From an uncultured Emticicia sp. (GTDB lineage Bacteria > Bacteroidota > Bacteroidia > Cytophagales > Spirosomataceae): a stretch of DNA of 23,616 bases. Where the stretch lies: positions 1 through 23,616 of the forward strand of contig NZ_CALCZQ010000013.1 in assembly GCF_937903345.1 (NCBI RefSeq), written 5' to 3'. Numbering within the stretch: position 1 is the stretch's first letter; each line of letters opens with the position of its first letter. Under the pieces are notes generated by a model, which had not been told where the DNA came from, did no database searches, and saw only the letters and a list, made by a program, of their open reading frames with translations. This document shows positions 15,479-22,615 of the stretch, in pieces. A program made the translations under genes and the position numbers.

Positions 15479-15479
15479 A

Positions 15480-15592
15480 ATTGCCAGCCATCGACATTGG
15501 TTTTGTATTAGTGTGGCTTTTTATTCGGCTCAACATTTGTACTTTTTAAATTCCACCTTTGCCCAGCACCAAACCGTTATAAGTAAATTTTA
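15480..15592 (+). repeat. attC-like intergenic element S6
   Basis: It contains the strings TTCGGCTCAACATTTGTAC and TTCCACCTTTGCCCAGCACC, then AACCGTTATAAG. The order and wording parallel elements S2 (GGGCTGGACGTTC, CCCCACCTTCGCAAATACTCC, AACGTTAGC) and S7. Arm pairing is weaker (GGTTTTG with CACCAAACC). Confidence 0.4.
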
Positions 15593-15607
15593 AAAAAACG
15601 CATAAAT

Positions 15608-16615
15608 ATGAGAATTAGTCAGTTTCAAAAATATTCGCAAAAAGAAAACACTGTTACAAATAATGTTTTGCTAATGTTTTCAAGACTTAATGACCTAAAT
15701 GTTAATTATTACAAATCAATTATAGAAAGATTAAATGAAGGTAATGAAAATCAAAATTATTTTCCACAACCAATTTTCACTCAACAAGTAGGAATTGCAA
15801 ACGGAATAATTGATGGACAAATCGAAGTAAAATCTTCAAAAATATTAATAGAAACAAAATTAGATCACAAAGAATTTCAAAATAAGTTGGTTAAATATGG
15901 CAAAGTATTTTTCCAAAATTGTCAAAATCAATTGTGGCATTTGAGTTCAAAAAAATTTAATGAAAATGAAGTTTTTGAAATAAATAATAAATTAAAAGAA
16001 TTGTATCCAACAATTAAAATACAATTCAATAACCTTTTGTTTGGTGATTTAATTGAGAATTTAGCAGGTATTTATGAGGAAAACACACATGATATGGAAT
16101 TAAAACTTTTGCAACAAGATTTCAGCAATTATTGTTATGAAAGTGGCTTGATTTCAAATGAAGAATACAATTTATTATTCGTTCCTACAGGATTTTCTTA
16201 TAATTGGAATAAAAAACACAAAATATATTATTGCCCAGTTAATTGGCATGGTCAAAATTTTAAATATTTTGGTTTATACAATTGGAAATCTGTGAGAACT
16301 ATTTCTGAAATTGAAACTACAATAATTGCTGACTTTAACAATATCACAAATGAATTAATTATTCACAGCAAAAAACATACACTAGAACAAATAATTCGAC
16401 TCCGTAATGGGTTAACAGATTTAGGCGAATCACAAACAGGTTTAAAATATTATATACTTCCAGAAATCGAGTTTTATGAAACGGACTTTAAAAAGGTTTC
16501 TCACGGAGGAATCCAAGGACATAGATATAAAGATTTAAGAGATTTTTTAGATAAGGATGACATTAAAGATTCAAAGCAAATTGCGGATAAATTGAAAGAA
16601 AAAACATGGAGATAA
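15608..16615 (+). CDS. PD-(D/E)XK superfamily nuclease-like protein
   Basis: A 335-residue protein. The N-terminal part carries a nuclease-type core: IIDGQI with Asp69, then SSKILIETK with Glu82 and Lys84, which matches the D...ExK pattern of PD-(D/E)XK enzymes after a hydrophobic strand. The Met-rich first helix and the Lys/Asn-rich helix after the core fit the same fold. The C-terminal half (about 195-335) has several aromatic strand segments and may be a target-binding or effector part. There is no signal peptide and no partner gene. Family members include restriction, repair and mobile-element nucleases. It stands as a single cassette between elements S6 and S7; a role in defence is possible but unproven. 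Confidence 0.68.
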   Translation: MRISQFQKYSQKENTVTNNVLLMFSRLNDLNVNYYKSIIERLNEGNENQNYFPQPIFTQQVGIANGIIDGQIEVKSSKILIETKLDHKEFQNKLVKYGKVFFQNCQNQLWHLSSKKFNENEVFEINNKLKELYPTIKIQFNNLLFGDLIENLAGIYEENTHDMELKLLQQDFSNYCYESGLISNEEYNLLFVPTGFSYNWNKKHKIYYCPVNWHGQNFKYFGLYNWKSVRTISEIETTIIADFNNITNELIIHSKKHTLEQIIRLRNGLTDLGESQTGLKYYILPEIEFYETDFKKVSHGGIQGHRYKDLRDFLDKDDIKDSKQIADKLKEKTWR

Positions 16616-16625
16616 TGTTAAAAGA

Positions 16626-16766
16626 AGCTGCCATTAATAAGAATTTTGCAAAAAAGCGGGTTCAGTTATAAATTGAACATTCGGAATTTTTATGAACATT
16701 TTTGTTAAAACGAACATTTGTGCTTCTAATTCCGCTTCTTCGCAAGGCTCCAAAACGTTAGTTGCT
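16626..16766 (+). repeat. attC-like intergenic element S7
   Basis: TTGCAAAAAAGCGG (16646-16659) and CCGCTTCTTCGCAA (16732-16745) pair at 12 of 14 positions. The left flank GCTGCCATTAATAAGAATTT resembles that of S2. The element ends in AAAACGTTAGTTGCT, 22 bases before the next ATG. Confidence 0.6.
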
Positions 16767-16787
16767 ATAAATAAAAACACTAAAATC

Positions 16788-16958
16788 ATGGAAGAAGAAA
16801 CATACGACAAGTATCAATTTTCAGAAGAACTTAAAGACTTGCATCCTTTGCATATAGTTACGAAAGATTTTAAACATATAATTGAATATGAACTTGGCTC
16901 TTGGAAAATGTTTGAACCATCAAAGTTTGTCTTAAAACCACCCTTTCACCAAAATTGA
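16788..16958 (+). CDS. small orphan protein (56 aa)
   Basis: The frame is open from 16692, but that part covers the intergenic element, so the ATG at 16788 (22 bases after the CGTTAG motif) is the likely start. The 56-residue product is acidic at the N-terminus (MEEETYDKYQF) and ends in KPPFHQN. I do not recognise it. It may be the 5' part of a once longer gene, since no repeat element follows it. It is convergent with the next gene. Confidence 0.4.
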   Translation: MEEETYDKYQFSEELKDLHPLHIVTKDFKHIIEYELGSWKMFEPSKFVLKPPFHQN

Positions 16959-17001
16959 GGAAGTACCACTTTCGCTTCATTATACATTTAAACTAAGAAA
17001 A

Positions 17002-17286
17002 TCACTCTAATAAATTATTGATTTTATCAATATTATCATCACTAAGTCTTCTTAAAAGTAAAAGCATAGCTCCATCTGATTCATTATCACTTAAATCATA
17101 AAAAGCATTAAAACCAGTTACATTATCAATTTCATATAATTGATCTTGTACAACAGTATAACCATCTCCTATTATAATTGTTAAACATAAACTATTTTCA
17201 AGTTTACATTTATTGATTAATAATAATCTTGAACCAGCAATTGCTTCTTGTGCAATTATTTTAATACAACTATTTAATTTTTTCAT
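17002..17286 (-). CDS. hypothetical protein (94 aa)
   Basis: Not recognised. It is a 94-residue protein without a signal peptide. The N-terminal half is hydrophobic with strand-like stretches (SRLLLINK, LCLTIIIGDGYTVV), and the C-terminal half is acidic and helical. The start ATG has a GGAG sequence 7 bases upstream on the minus strand. The gene runs convergent to the one before it and divergent from the one at 17391, so it is transcribed alone. Confidence 0.5.
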   Translation of the reverse strand: MKKLNSCIKIIAQEAIAGSRLLLINKCKLENSLCLTIIIGDGYTVVQDQLYEIDNVTGFNAFYDLSDNESDGAMLLLLRRLSDDNIDKINNLLE

Positions 17287-17390
17287 GATTCTCCAATATT
17301 TTATATTAGTATGTTTGTTTTACTACCTAATTCTATAACTTTTATAACTTTATTTATCAACTCTAACCAAAACATTTTTATAAGAAACAA

Positions 17391-17909
17391 ATGAATAAAA
17401 TAAATATGACAACCGAAATTAAACTTTTGACAGATTTTAAAAATAAGTTGAGCAGTATTCAACACCCGAACATATCAATTGAAATTTTCCCACCTGACAC
17501 GCGGCTCGGAGATTTTGAAAGAACAGATATTATTTATCCGCTTACTTTATCTCATTTTGTTTTATTCAATCTGAAAATTAATAACGGTGATTCTATATTT
17601 AAAGAAACAAGCAACTATCTGTTTATTTATAAGCACATTTTTATTAGTTCATCAATGGGTCTTAAATTTTGGGATAGGAGTGATGGTGCTTTAGATGCAA
17701 CTAATTCATCTTGCAAATTGCTTTATGAAAAAAGTGGGATTGAATCTTTTGAATTGTTATTCAATAACAAGACCGATAAACATCATTTAGTTTTGAACAT
17801 TAACGATGGAAACACTTTTCGTTCGGTTGGATTTAAGTCAAAAACTGAAATTCCAAATACCTTTATTACAACTTTAAACCAATCATTAGAAATAAAAAAG
17901 TGGCTATAA
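17391..17909 (+). CDS. hypothetical protein (172 aa)
   Basis: Not recognised. It is a 172-residue cytoplasmic-type protein with mixed strands and helices; a second in-frame ATG lies at 17406 and could be the true start. Features are DTRLGDFERTDIIYPLTLSH near the middle and strand pairs toward the end (HHLVLNINDGNTFRSVGF). It is followed by a terminator-like hairpin and a perfect palindrome, so it ends a transcription unit. Confidence 0.55.
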   Translation: MNKINMTTEIKLLTDFKNKLSSIQHPNISIEIFPPDTRLGDFERTDIIYPLTLSHFVLFNLKINNGDSIFKETSNYLFIYKHIFISSSMGLKFWDRSDGALDATNSSCKLLYEKSGIESFELLFNNKTDKHHLVLNINDGNTFRSVGFKSKTEIPNTFITTLNQSLEIKKWL

Positions 17910-17929
17910 AAATAAAAATTCTTACAATT

Positions 17930-17959
17930 AGAGTCTCCGCAAGAGGCTTTGATTTTTTA
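17930..17959 (+). terminator. terminator-like hairpin after the 17391-17909 gene
   Basis: A short stem AGTCTC/GAGGCT (one G-U pair, extended by two weaker pairs) around the loop CGCAA is followed by a T-rich tail. Confidence 0.5.
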
Positions 17960-17964
17960 TAGTA

Positions 17965-17998
17965 AATACATAATTATTAAATTTAATAATTATGTATT
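17965..17998. repeat. perfect 34-bp AT palindrome
   Basis: The arms 17965-17981 and 17982-17998 are fully complementary with no spacer. The sequence is nearly all A/T with a single C and a single G. It could be a protein-binding site, the scar of an event, or a cruciform-forming site. Confidence 0.8.
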
Positions 17999-18036
17999 GA
18001 TTCAGAAAATCATTTTTTAAAATACTTTATCTCTGC

Positions 18037-18170
18037 GTTATTAATATAATAACCTGTGCCGCTAATTTTTTCAGTAAATATTTTCTCGCAGCCAGCGGCC
18101 GAGAGAGCATCCGTTTGTAAGTTCGGGTTTTGGTCGAGTGTTGAAACCCGTGCGTAGCCGATTAGCATAA
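18037..18170. repeat. structured intergenic element S8, GC-richer island
   Basis: It contains a 7-bp-arm palindrome (GTTATTA-ATA-TAATAAC, 18037-18053), a GCCGCT/AGCGGC pair (18058-18063 with 18094-18099) and a CGGGTTT/AAACCCG pair (18124-18130 with 18144-18150). It begins with GCCGCTAAT, as element S2 does, and ends in GATTAGCA, so it may be a degraded attC-like site; a small RNA is another option. No gene is seen between 17910 and 18424. Confidence 0.35.
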
Positions 18171-18247
18171 AAAAGTAAATTAAGTCGTTGATTCATAAAA
18201 ATAATTAACTTTGATTTATTTACCAAGTTTATTTACTAAAAAAGCAT

Positions 18248-18416
18248 CAAAAAAGGCCCGATTTCGTCGAGCCATTTTTGAGTAAAGAAAACGGTGGTTT
18301 TGTTGACTCAATTTTAAGTGCCGTATGATAAATATATTGGTTGTTAGAATAATTAATTGCGTCTATTCCTTAGATTTGGAGATTAAACGCAACTGTTGCG
18401 TATATATACTCGTTGT
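18248..18416 (+). repeat. terminator-promoter repeat, copy 3
   Basis: Hairpin 18248-18280 (12 of 14 pairs, loop TTTCG) is followed by AGTAAAGAAAACGG, GCCGTATGATAAATATATTGG, TTGCGTCTATTCC, the -7 box TAGATTTG (18371-18378), GGAGATTAA, the palindrome ACGCAAC-T-GTTGCGT (18387-18401) and TATATATACTCGTT. It is nearly collinear with copy 1. It points into a minus-strand broken gene, so its transcript would be antisense to that gene. Confidence 0.8.
18371..18378 (+). promoter_or_regulatory. -7 box TAGATTTG in repeat copy 3
   Basis: It matches TAnnTTTG and sits at the same place as in the other copies. Confidence 0.5.
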
Positions 18417-18424
18417 GTACAATT

Positions 18425-18691
18425 TTATGAAGACAACCAATTATCAATCTCAGATTTAAGAAAATAAACATTTTTACCTCTTTTATGAAATATTATCTTT
18501 TTTTGATTTATCCACCCTTAAACAGTAGCACGTGATGGCTTTTGTGGCAAATATTCACATAATTGAGAAATATTAAAATGTTCTTCTGCCTTTTGTGAAG
18601 GATTAATTCTTTCAAGATGCCTTAATATTTCATTGGTTTGTTCGACAATTTCTAATATTTTTTTTGTTAATTCACTAAATGTTAATTCCAT
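18425..18691 (-). pseudogene. small HTH/excisionase-like gene broken by an in-frame stop
   Basis: From the ATG at 18691 the product starts MELTFSELTKKILEIVEQTN, then has a helix-turn-helix type stretch (FNISQLCEYLPQKPSRATV), and stops at a TAA at 18518-18520. The same frame continues directly after the stop with GWINQKKIIFHKRGKNVYFL and ends at 18425-18427. That continuation is the normal 'wing' of the small Bacteroidota helix-turn-helix proteins ('...tiYg.v....ip..krGkrvyF.kseid.WL'). One base (a tyrosine codon TAT to TAA) explains the break. An upstream ATG at 18748 is less likely. Confidence 0.65.
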
Positions 18692-18838
18692 ATTTTTTAT
18701 AATTAAATTGTAAATAAATATTTGAAAGACTGAAGTAAAAAACTGCACACAATAACTAAGGTTTCGTGGCAGCTAAAAGCCAAGCCATGAATACTATAGT
18801 AAGCAATATCAAAAATTTAAAGCCATTGAACTAAATTC

Positions 18839-18846
18839 TATTTTTG
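18839..18846 (+). promoter_or_regulatory. putative -7 box TATTTTTG
   Basis: It matches TAnnTTTG and lies about 35 bases before the ATG of the frameshifted gene at 18881. Confidence 0.35.
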
Positions 18847-18880
18847 GTATGTTATAAGATAATCGAGAAACTAAACTAAG

Positions 18881-19181
18881 ATGATTATGGAAACGACGGA
18901 AAGAATAGACGACATTGGCAGAGATAACCTACACATTGAGCGAATTATAAAATTGATTGATTTATCTATCTATTGCTGAAAAGAAAAGAGATTATGATTT
19001 GGAATTAGCCTTTCAAAATGATTTAGGACTTTATTCTAAAAACATTGAAAACATAACCGCCGATTTGGAGCAACTAAGAACAGACAAAGCAATGCGAAAA
19101 CTGCAGTTGCTTGAAAATAACAAAATGTTACTGAGAATGCTCTGTTTCGAGTTTACAAGAAACAAATATCGTTTGAATTGA
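18881..19181 (+). pseudogene. small coiled-coil gene frameshifted by a 4-bp tandem duplication
   Basis: From 18881 the frame reads MIMETTERIDDIGRDNLHIE and continues to LIDLSI before a stop. The adjacent frame carries AEKKRDYDLELAFQNDLGLY and continues to FTRNKYRLN, ending at the TGA at 19179-19181. At 18963-18970 TATC is present twice; removing one copy joins the two frames into one protein of about 98 residues. The product would be a charged, helical protein of unknown function. A TTG-started downstream fragment (from 18957) might still be made. A strong terminator follows at once. Confidence 0.6.
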
Positions 19182-19208
19182 AAAAAGCCGAGATTTGGGC
19201 TTTTTTTT
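19181..19208 (+). terminator. rho-independent terminator
   Basis: AAAAAAGCC (19181-19189) pairs perfectly with GGCTTTTTT (19198-19206) around an 8-base loop, and the T-run continues. It overlaps the stop codon of the frameshifted gene. Confidence 0.8.
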
Positions 19209-19346
19209 GGTTTATGGTTCTTTAGTTTCTCCGTGTTTCTTTCAGCTCTGCTTCTAAAGCCAAAATTCGCTTCGACAAATTTTTGATAGTTGTGATGTTA
19301 TTTACTCATCGTCTTTTTAGAATTAGTAAACAGTAGGGGGGGATTG

Positions 19347-19434
19347 CCGAATAATAAATAAAACTATTTTGGAATGATTAGTTGCGGCTATTTCTTACTT
19401 TTGAAAATTAGACGCAGTTAACCAAGTATATATA
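19347..19434 (+). repeat. terminator-promoter repeat, copy 4 (degenerate)
   Basis: It aligns with the core of copies 1-3: CCGAATAATAAATA, GTTGCGGCTATTTC, the -7 box TACTTTTG (19396-19403), AAAATTAGACGCA, AAGTATATATA. The 3' palindrome arm and the CGTTAG end are lost. The terminator-like hairpin is not part of this copy, but an unrelated terminator lies just upstream (19181-19208). It leads into the gene at 19467. Confidence 0.55.
19396..19403 (+). promoter_or_regulatory. -7 box TACTTTTG in repeat copy 4
   Basis: It matches TAnnTTTG although the surrounding repeat has diverged, which suggests that the promoter function has been kept. Confidence 0.45.
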
Positions 19435-19466
19435 AAATCTTTATTGGCAAATGTAAAACATTAACT

Positions 19467-20603
19467 ATGAAACGAATAGAAATAATAAAAAATCTACTTG
19501 ACATTTTTTATAAAGAAAATCTGGATAAGTTAATAATTTCTGTAGATGTTGGTTTTGAATATGAATCAATATCTGAAAGAATAAAAATAGGCACAACTGC
19601 AATTTTTGTAGCTTCTCCCAAAAATATTTTTGGAGGATTTGGTAAAACACATAGAATAAGTTTTGATTCTTTTTTACGAATTAAATCGAAAGATGAGAAA
19701 GTGAATATTTATAATTTAGGCTTTAAGGATTCCAATGATATGAATCTAATTGACGAAATAATTAAATTTTGTGAAAATTTGGATGTTAATGTACAAAACT
19801 ATTTTGATTTACAAGAAAAATTGAGGCTAGAAAAAGAAAATCTTGAAAGGTTAGCAAGGCTAGAAAAAGAAAACCTTGAAAGGCTAGCAGAAGAAAAGAG
19901 AATTAAGATATTTAACAATAATAAATCTGAAGTTATATCAAGGTTAGATGAGAATATTGTTGTTATTGAGGGCAATGATTTTTATAAGATATTAGAGAAA
20001 AATCAAAAACGGATCATAGATATTGACCGTGGTTACATCCAAAAATTTGTTAAAGTTTCCAATTATATCAAAAATAAGAAAGAAAATATTCAATTGTTTT
20101 TTGAATCAATAAAACAAACAAAAAACGATGAAGAATTAAATATTCAGATTAATCTTATAAAAAATCAAATTCATACCTATGAGCTACTAATATTTCATTC
20201 CATAAATATGGTAGGAGCCATAGTAGCAGAAGATATGATAGTTTTTTATGAGATTTATGAATCTTTTGATAAAGTTGGAATGTTTAACTCAAATTGGGAA
20301 AGTGAAGTGTCTGAAAATCTTTCAAATATAGGCTACAAATTAGATGATATAGGAGATAAATTGGATGATATAGGCGACAAATTGAATGACTTAATGTATT
20401 CAATAAACGGAATGGAGCAAAATATAGTAAGTGAATTAAGTAAACTAAGTTACATTACTCAAGGATCTTTTGAGGAATTGAATAGGTCTGTAACGAGTCA
20501 ATTAAGAGAGGTAGAATCTTCAATTAATACAAATAATTTATTGACTGGTATTCAAACATACCAGCTCTATAAAATTAATAAGAATATAAAAGGACTAAGA
20601 TAA
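19467..20603 (+). CDS. large coiled-coil protein with internal repeats
   Basis: A 378-residue protein with no recognised enzyme motif. Residues 1-110 form a mixed domain (IISVDVGFEYES, IGTTAIFVAS, GGFGKTHRISFDSF). Residues 115-145 hold two exact copies of RLEKENLERLA, encoded by a 33-bp tandem repeat at 19824-19889. Residues about 150-270 are helical. Residues 290-307 hold DDIGDKL-type heptads (KLDDIGDKLDDIGDKLNDL), followed by helices to the end. The layout (small sensor-like head plus long coiled coil) is compatible with a scaffold or a phage-defence/structural protein, but there is no firm match. It is driven by repeat copy 4 and closed by a strong terminator, so it is a separate unit. Confidence 0.75.
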   Translation: MKRIEIIKNLLDIFYKENLDKLIISVDVGFEYESISERIKIGTTAIFVASPKNIFGGFGKTHRISFDSFLRIKSKDEKVNIYNLGFKDSNDMNLIDEIIKFCENLDVNVQNYFDLQEKLRLEKENLERLARLEKENLERLAEEKRIKIFNNNKSEVISRLDENIVVIEGNDFYKILEKNQKRIIDIDRGYIQKFVKVSNYIKNKKENIQLFFESIKQTKNDEELNIQINLIKNQIHTYELLIFHSINMVGAIVAEDMIVFYEIYESFDKVGMFNSNWESEVSENLSNIGYKLDDIGDKLDDIGDKLNDLMYSINGMEQNIVSELSKLSYITQGSFEELNRSVTSQLREVESSINTNNLLTGIQTYQLYKINKNIKGLR

Positions 20604-20655
20604 TGAGTGCTGAAAACAATATTGATTATCAATTTTTAAATTCAAAAAAATATAT

Positions 20656-20694
20656 AAAAGCCTTGATAGTCAGAAGATTATCAAGGCTTTTTTT
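20656..20694 (+). terminator. rho-independent terminator after the coiled-coil gene
   Basis: AAAAGCCTTGATA (20656-20668) pairs perfectly with TATCAAGGCTTTT (20679-20691), followed by more T. The stem is 13 bp. Confidence 0.85.
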
Positions 20695-20747
20695 GTGTTA
20701 AATATATTGTTTCTTTACTATTTATTAGCTTATTTAGTTCATTTTTA

Positions 20748-20766
20748 TACCGTTCTAAAAACGGTA
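20748..20766. terminator. small hairpin between convergent genes
   Basis: TACCGTT pairs with AACGGTA around CTAAA. It lies between the plus-strand coiled-coil gene and the minus-strand secreted-protein genes and may end minus-strand transcription. Weak evidence. Confidence 0.35.
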
Positions 20767-20858
20767 ACACATTGAGTAAATGTAGAATATGTAGCCAAAC
20801 GGGGTTTTATATATATTTAAAAAATTATAAAGATTTTTCTCAATACATCAGCAAATAG

Positions 20859-21722
20859 TTATGATTTTTTCTTTACAGAAACACTATTTTTTTTAACTAC
20901 TGGTTTTGAGGGTTGTTTTACAGATGATGTTTTACTTATTTCTTCATAAGAGCTAGGGTCTAAATATGAACCTTTTCCTGTTAGGCTGGTTGTTAAGAAT
21001 AAACGATATGTTGGTTGGTATTTAGAAGGGGCGATACCATGAAGGAAAACCACCATTGGAACGCTAGGATTATTCTCTATTTGATACTCAATTTTAGCAT
21101 AACCACCATCATAATCACTACTTCGTTCTGTTACCTTGGGATTAAAAAAACGGTATTGTCCTAAACGTATTTGTTCTTTTGTATAAGGAACCTTTTTATC
21201 ACTAAGATAAAGATAACTGTAATTTCCTAAACGAAATCTACCACCTCGATCAGAAAACGTTACCATAGAACTTTTATCTTCATTTTTGAAAGTTTTTTGC
21301 GTTAAGTACAGCAATACATTAGCGTCTGATCTAAATATAGTTTGTGAGGCTGATATAAGTGATTGTTCTTCATAAAAAGAATTGGATTTATACATTGTCA
21401 TATCACTTTTATCTACCACGAAATTTTCTTTACAGTCGACAATAATTTTCGCAACTCTATCAGGATCAGTCGTTGATTGATATTCAAGTACTGCCCTAGT
21501 TCTGCTAATTAAAATAATATCGGGATTAAAATAACTATTTCCCGAATTACTTATCATTCTAGTAGCCATATCAGGAAAGCTTATGGTTACACCATTGTCC
21601 TTATTTTTAAATGGAGAATTATCAGTTAGATATAATGAAACATCTGATTCTGATTCAAATGTCGTTTGTGAGTGTACTGTAATAAATGTTAAACAGAAAA
21701 TTGATAGTAATAGTGATTTCAT
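20859..21722 (-). CDS. secreted protein with two related domains
   Basis: A 287-residue protein with a signal peptide (MKSLLLSIFCLTFITVHSQT), so exported to the periplasm or beyond. Residues 20-95 and 128-227 look like two copies of one domain. Both start TF/TIF-(E/R)S-(E/D)-(S/A), run through LYLT....FKN.D....(V)(T)(I/V)(S/T)F.D....R, contain a YFNP/FFNP segment and end in a strand (VLEYQ, KIEYQ) followed by V-x-V/F strands. The C-terminus is Ser/Lys-rich (KPVVKKNSVSVKKKS). I do not recognise the family. It lies 45 bases downstream of the gene at 21768-22148 on the same strand, so the two probably form an operon. Function unknown. Confidence 0.75.
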   Translation of the reverse strand: MKSLLLSIFCLTFITVHSQTTFESESDVSLYLTDNSPFKNKDNGVTISFPDMATRMISNSGNSYFNPDIILISRTRAVLEYQSTTDPDRVAKIIVDCKENFVVDKSDMTMYKSNSFYEEQSLISASQTIFRSDANVLLYLTQKTFKNEDKSSMVTFSDRGGRFRLGNYSYLYLSDKKVPYTKEQIRLGQYRFFNPKVTERSSDYDGGYAKIEYQIENNPSVPMVVFLHGIAPSKYQPTYRLFLTTSLTGKGSYLDPSSYEEISKTSSVKQPSKPVVKKNSVSVKKKS

Positions 21723-21767
21723 TTGGCAGGGGAGAGTATGTTGTTAATCAATAATTTTTATGAATCA

Positions 21768-22148
21768 TTATTTTAAGATATAAATTTGGGGTTTTCGATT
21801 TTGGTCATAATAAATTGTTGTGGTTAAAGTATTGGTTTTTGGGTCATAAATAAATGTTTCTTTTAAAGGGTCTGGGAAAATTTCTTTATCTTCACAAATA
21901 CAGTTGGTCTTTATTCTATTTCCCTCTATTGAAGATTGACAAAAACATATATCTTTAAATTGCTTACTGTTAGATTCAGTTAGCATTACCAATTTAACTT
22001 TGTTATTGGACAAAAACGTATATTGTGTTTTGGCGTTTGTATATTTATCAGTGTATTCAAATGTTTTGCCAATCAAGTTTAACGAGTTTTGTGCATTCGC
22101 AACATTAAAAGATAATAACACTGTTGCCAGTATAAATAAATTTTTCAT
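21768..22148 (-). CDS. small secreted hypothetical protein
   Basis: A 126-residue protein with a signal peptide (MKNLFILATVLLSFNVANAQ), followed by a beta-rich domain resembling small lipocalin-like or META-type stress proteins in strand pattern (GKTFEYTDKYTNAKTQYTFL). Four cysteines (CFC, CIC) may form disulfides. There is no lipobox. It is the first gene of a probable two-gene minus-strand operon with the 287-residue secreted protein. No named family can be assigned. Confidence 0.72.
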   Translation of the reverse strand: MKNLFILATVLLSFNVANAQNSLNLIGKTFEYTDKYTNAKTQYTFLSNNKVKLVMLTESNSKQFKDICFCQSSIEGNRIKTNCICEDKEIFPDPLKETFIYDPKTNTLTTTIYYDQNRKPQIYILK

Positions 22149-22155
22149 TTTTTTT

Positions 22156-22163
22156 CAAACATA
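22156..22163 (-). promoter_or_regulatory. -7 box TATGTTTG of the secreted-protein operon
   Basis: On the minus strand it reads TATGTTTG, matching TAnnTTTG, and is only 7 bases before the ATG at 22148. Transcription starting a few bases after the box would give a nearly leaderless mRNA. Confidence 0.45.
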
Positions 22164-22368
22164 ATAAAAGTACGAACTAGGATTAATTAACTACTTTTTA
22201 TTTGAAATATTGATAATCATATATTTAGTCGTTGTTTAAGCCAATGTTACAATTATATTTAATTCATACTAATGCAATTTTTAATTAATAATTTTAAAAA
22301 GCAAGAATTTATCAAAAAAAGTAGAAATATAAATTTGTGGTTACGGCACATGCTGTAATTTTAGCTTC

Positions 22369-22400
22369 CATCAGTGTCTCCTTTTTCTGGGACACTGATG
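22369..22400. repeat. hairpin in the 22149-22615 intergenic stretch
   Basis: CATCAGTGTC and GACACTGATG pair perfectly (10 bp) around a 12-base T-rich centre. The rest of 22149-22615 has no gene that I can support; it also contains a G-run near 22503. Confidence 0.6.
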
Positions 22401-22615
22401 ACATTGGTCTGTCTTTTCTAAAATAGCTTGACACCAAGAGGTTAAAACCATGAATATCAAGCAGGACTTGGAATGCTAAAAAGTAGTAGGGAGGAGAGAG
22501 GCGGGGGGGTAATAGATTCGAAAATTAAGAGAAAAGGTTTATATATGAAAATCAAGACTACGGTTGACTAATTACTTAAAATTTGAGAAATTAGTATTTG
22601 TAAACTTGATATAAT

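Noticed and set aside
19222..19305. Minus-strand remnant encoding a short coiled-coil end (RILALEAELKETRRN)
   Set aside because: It reads like the end of a small coiled-coil protein, but no start codon is present in frame and it is only 28 codons long; too little to call.
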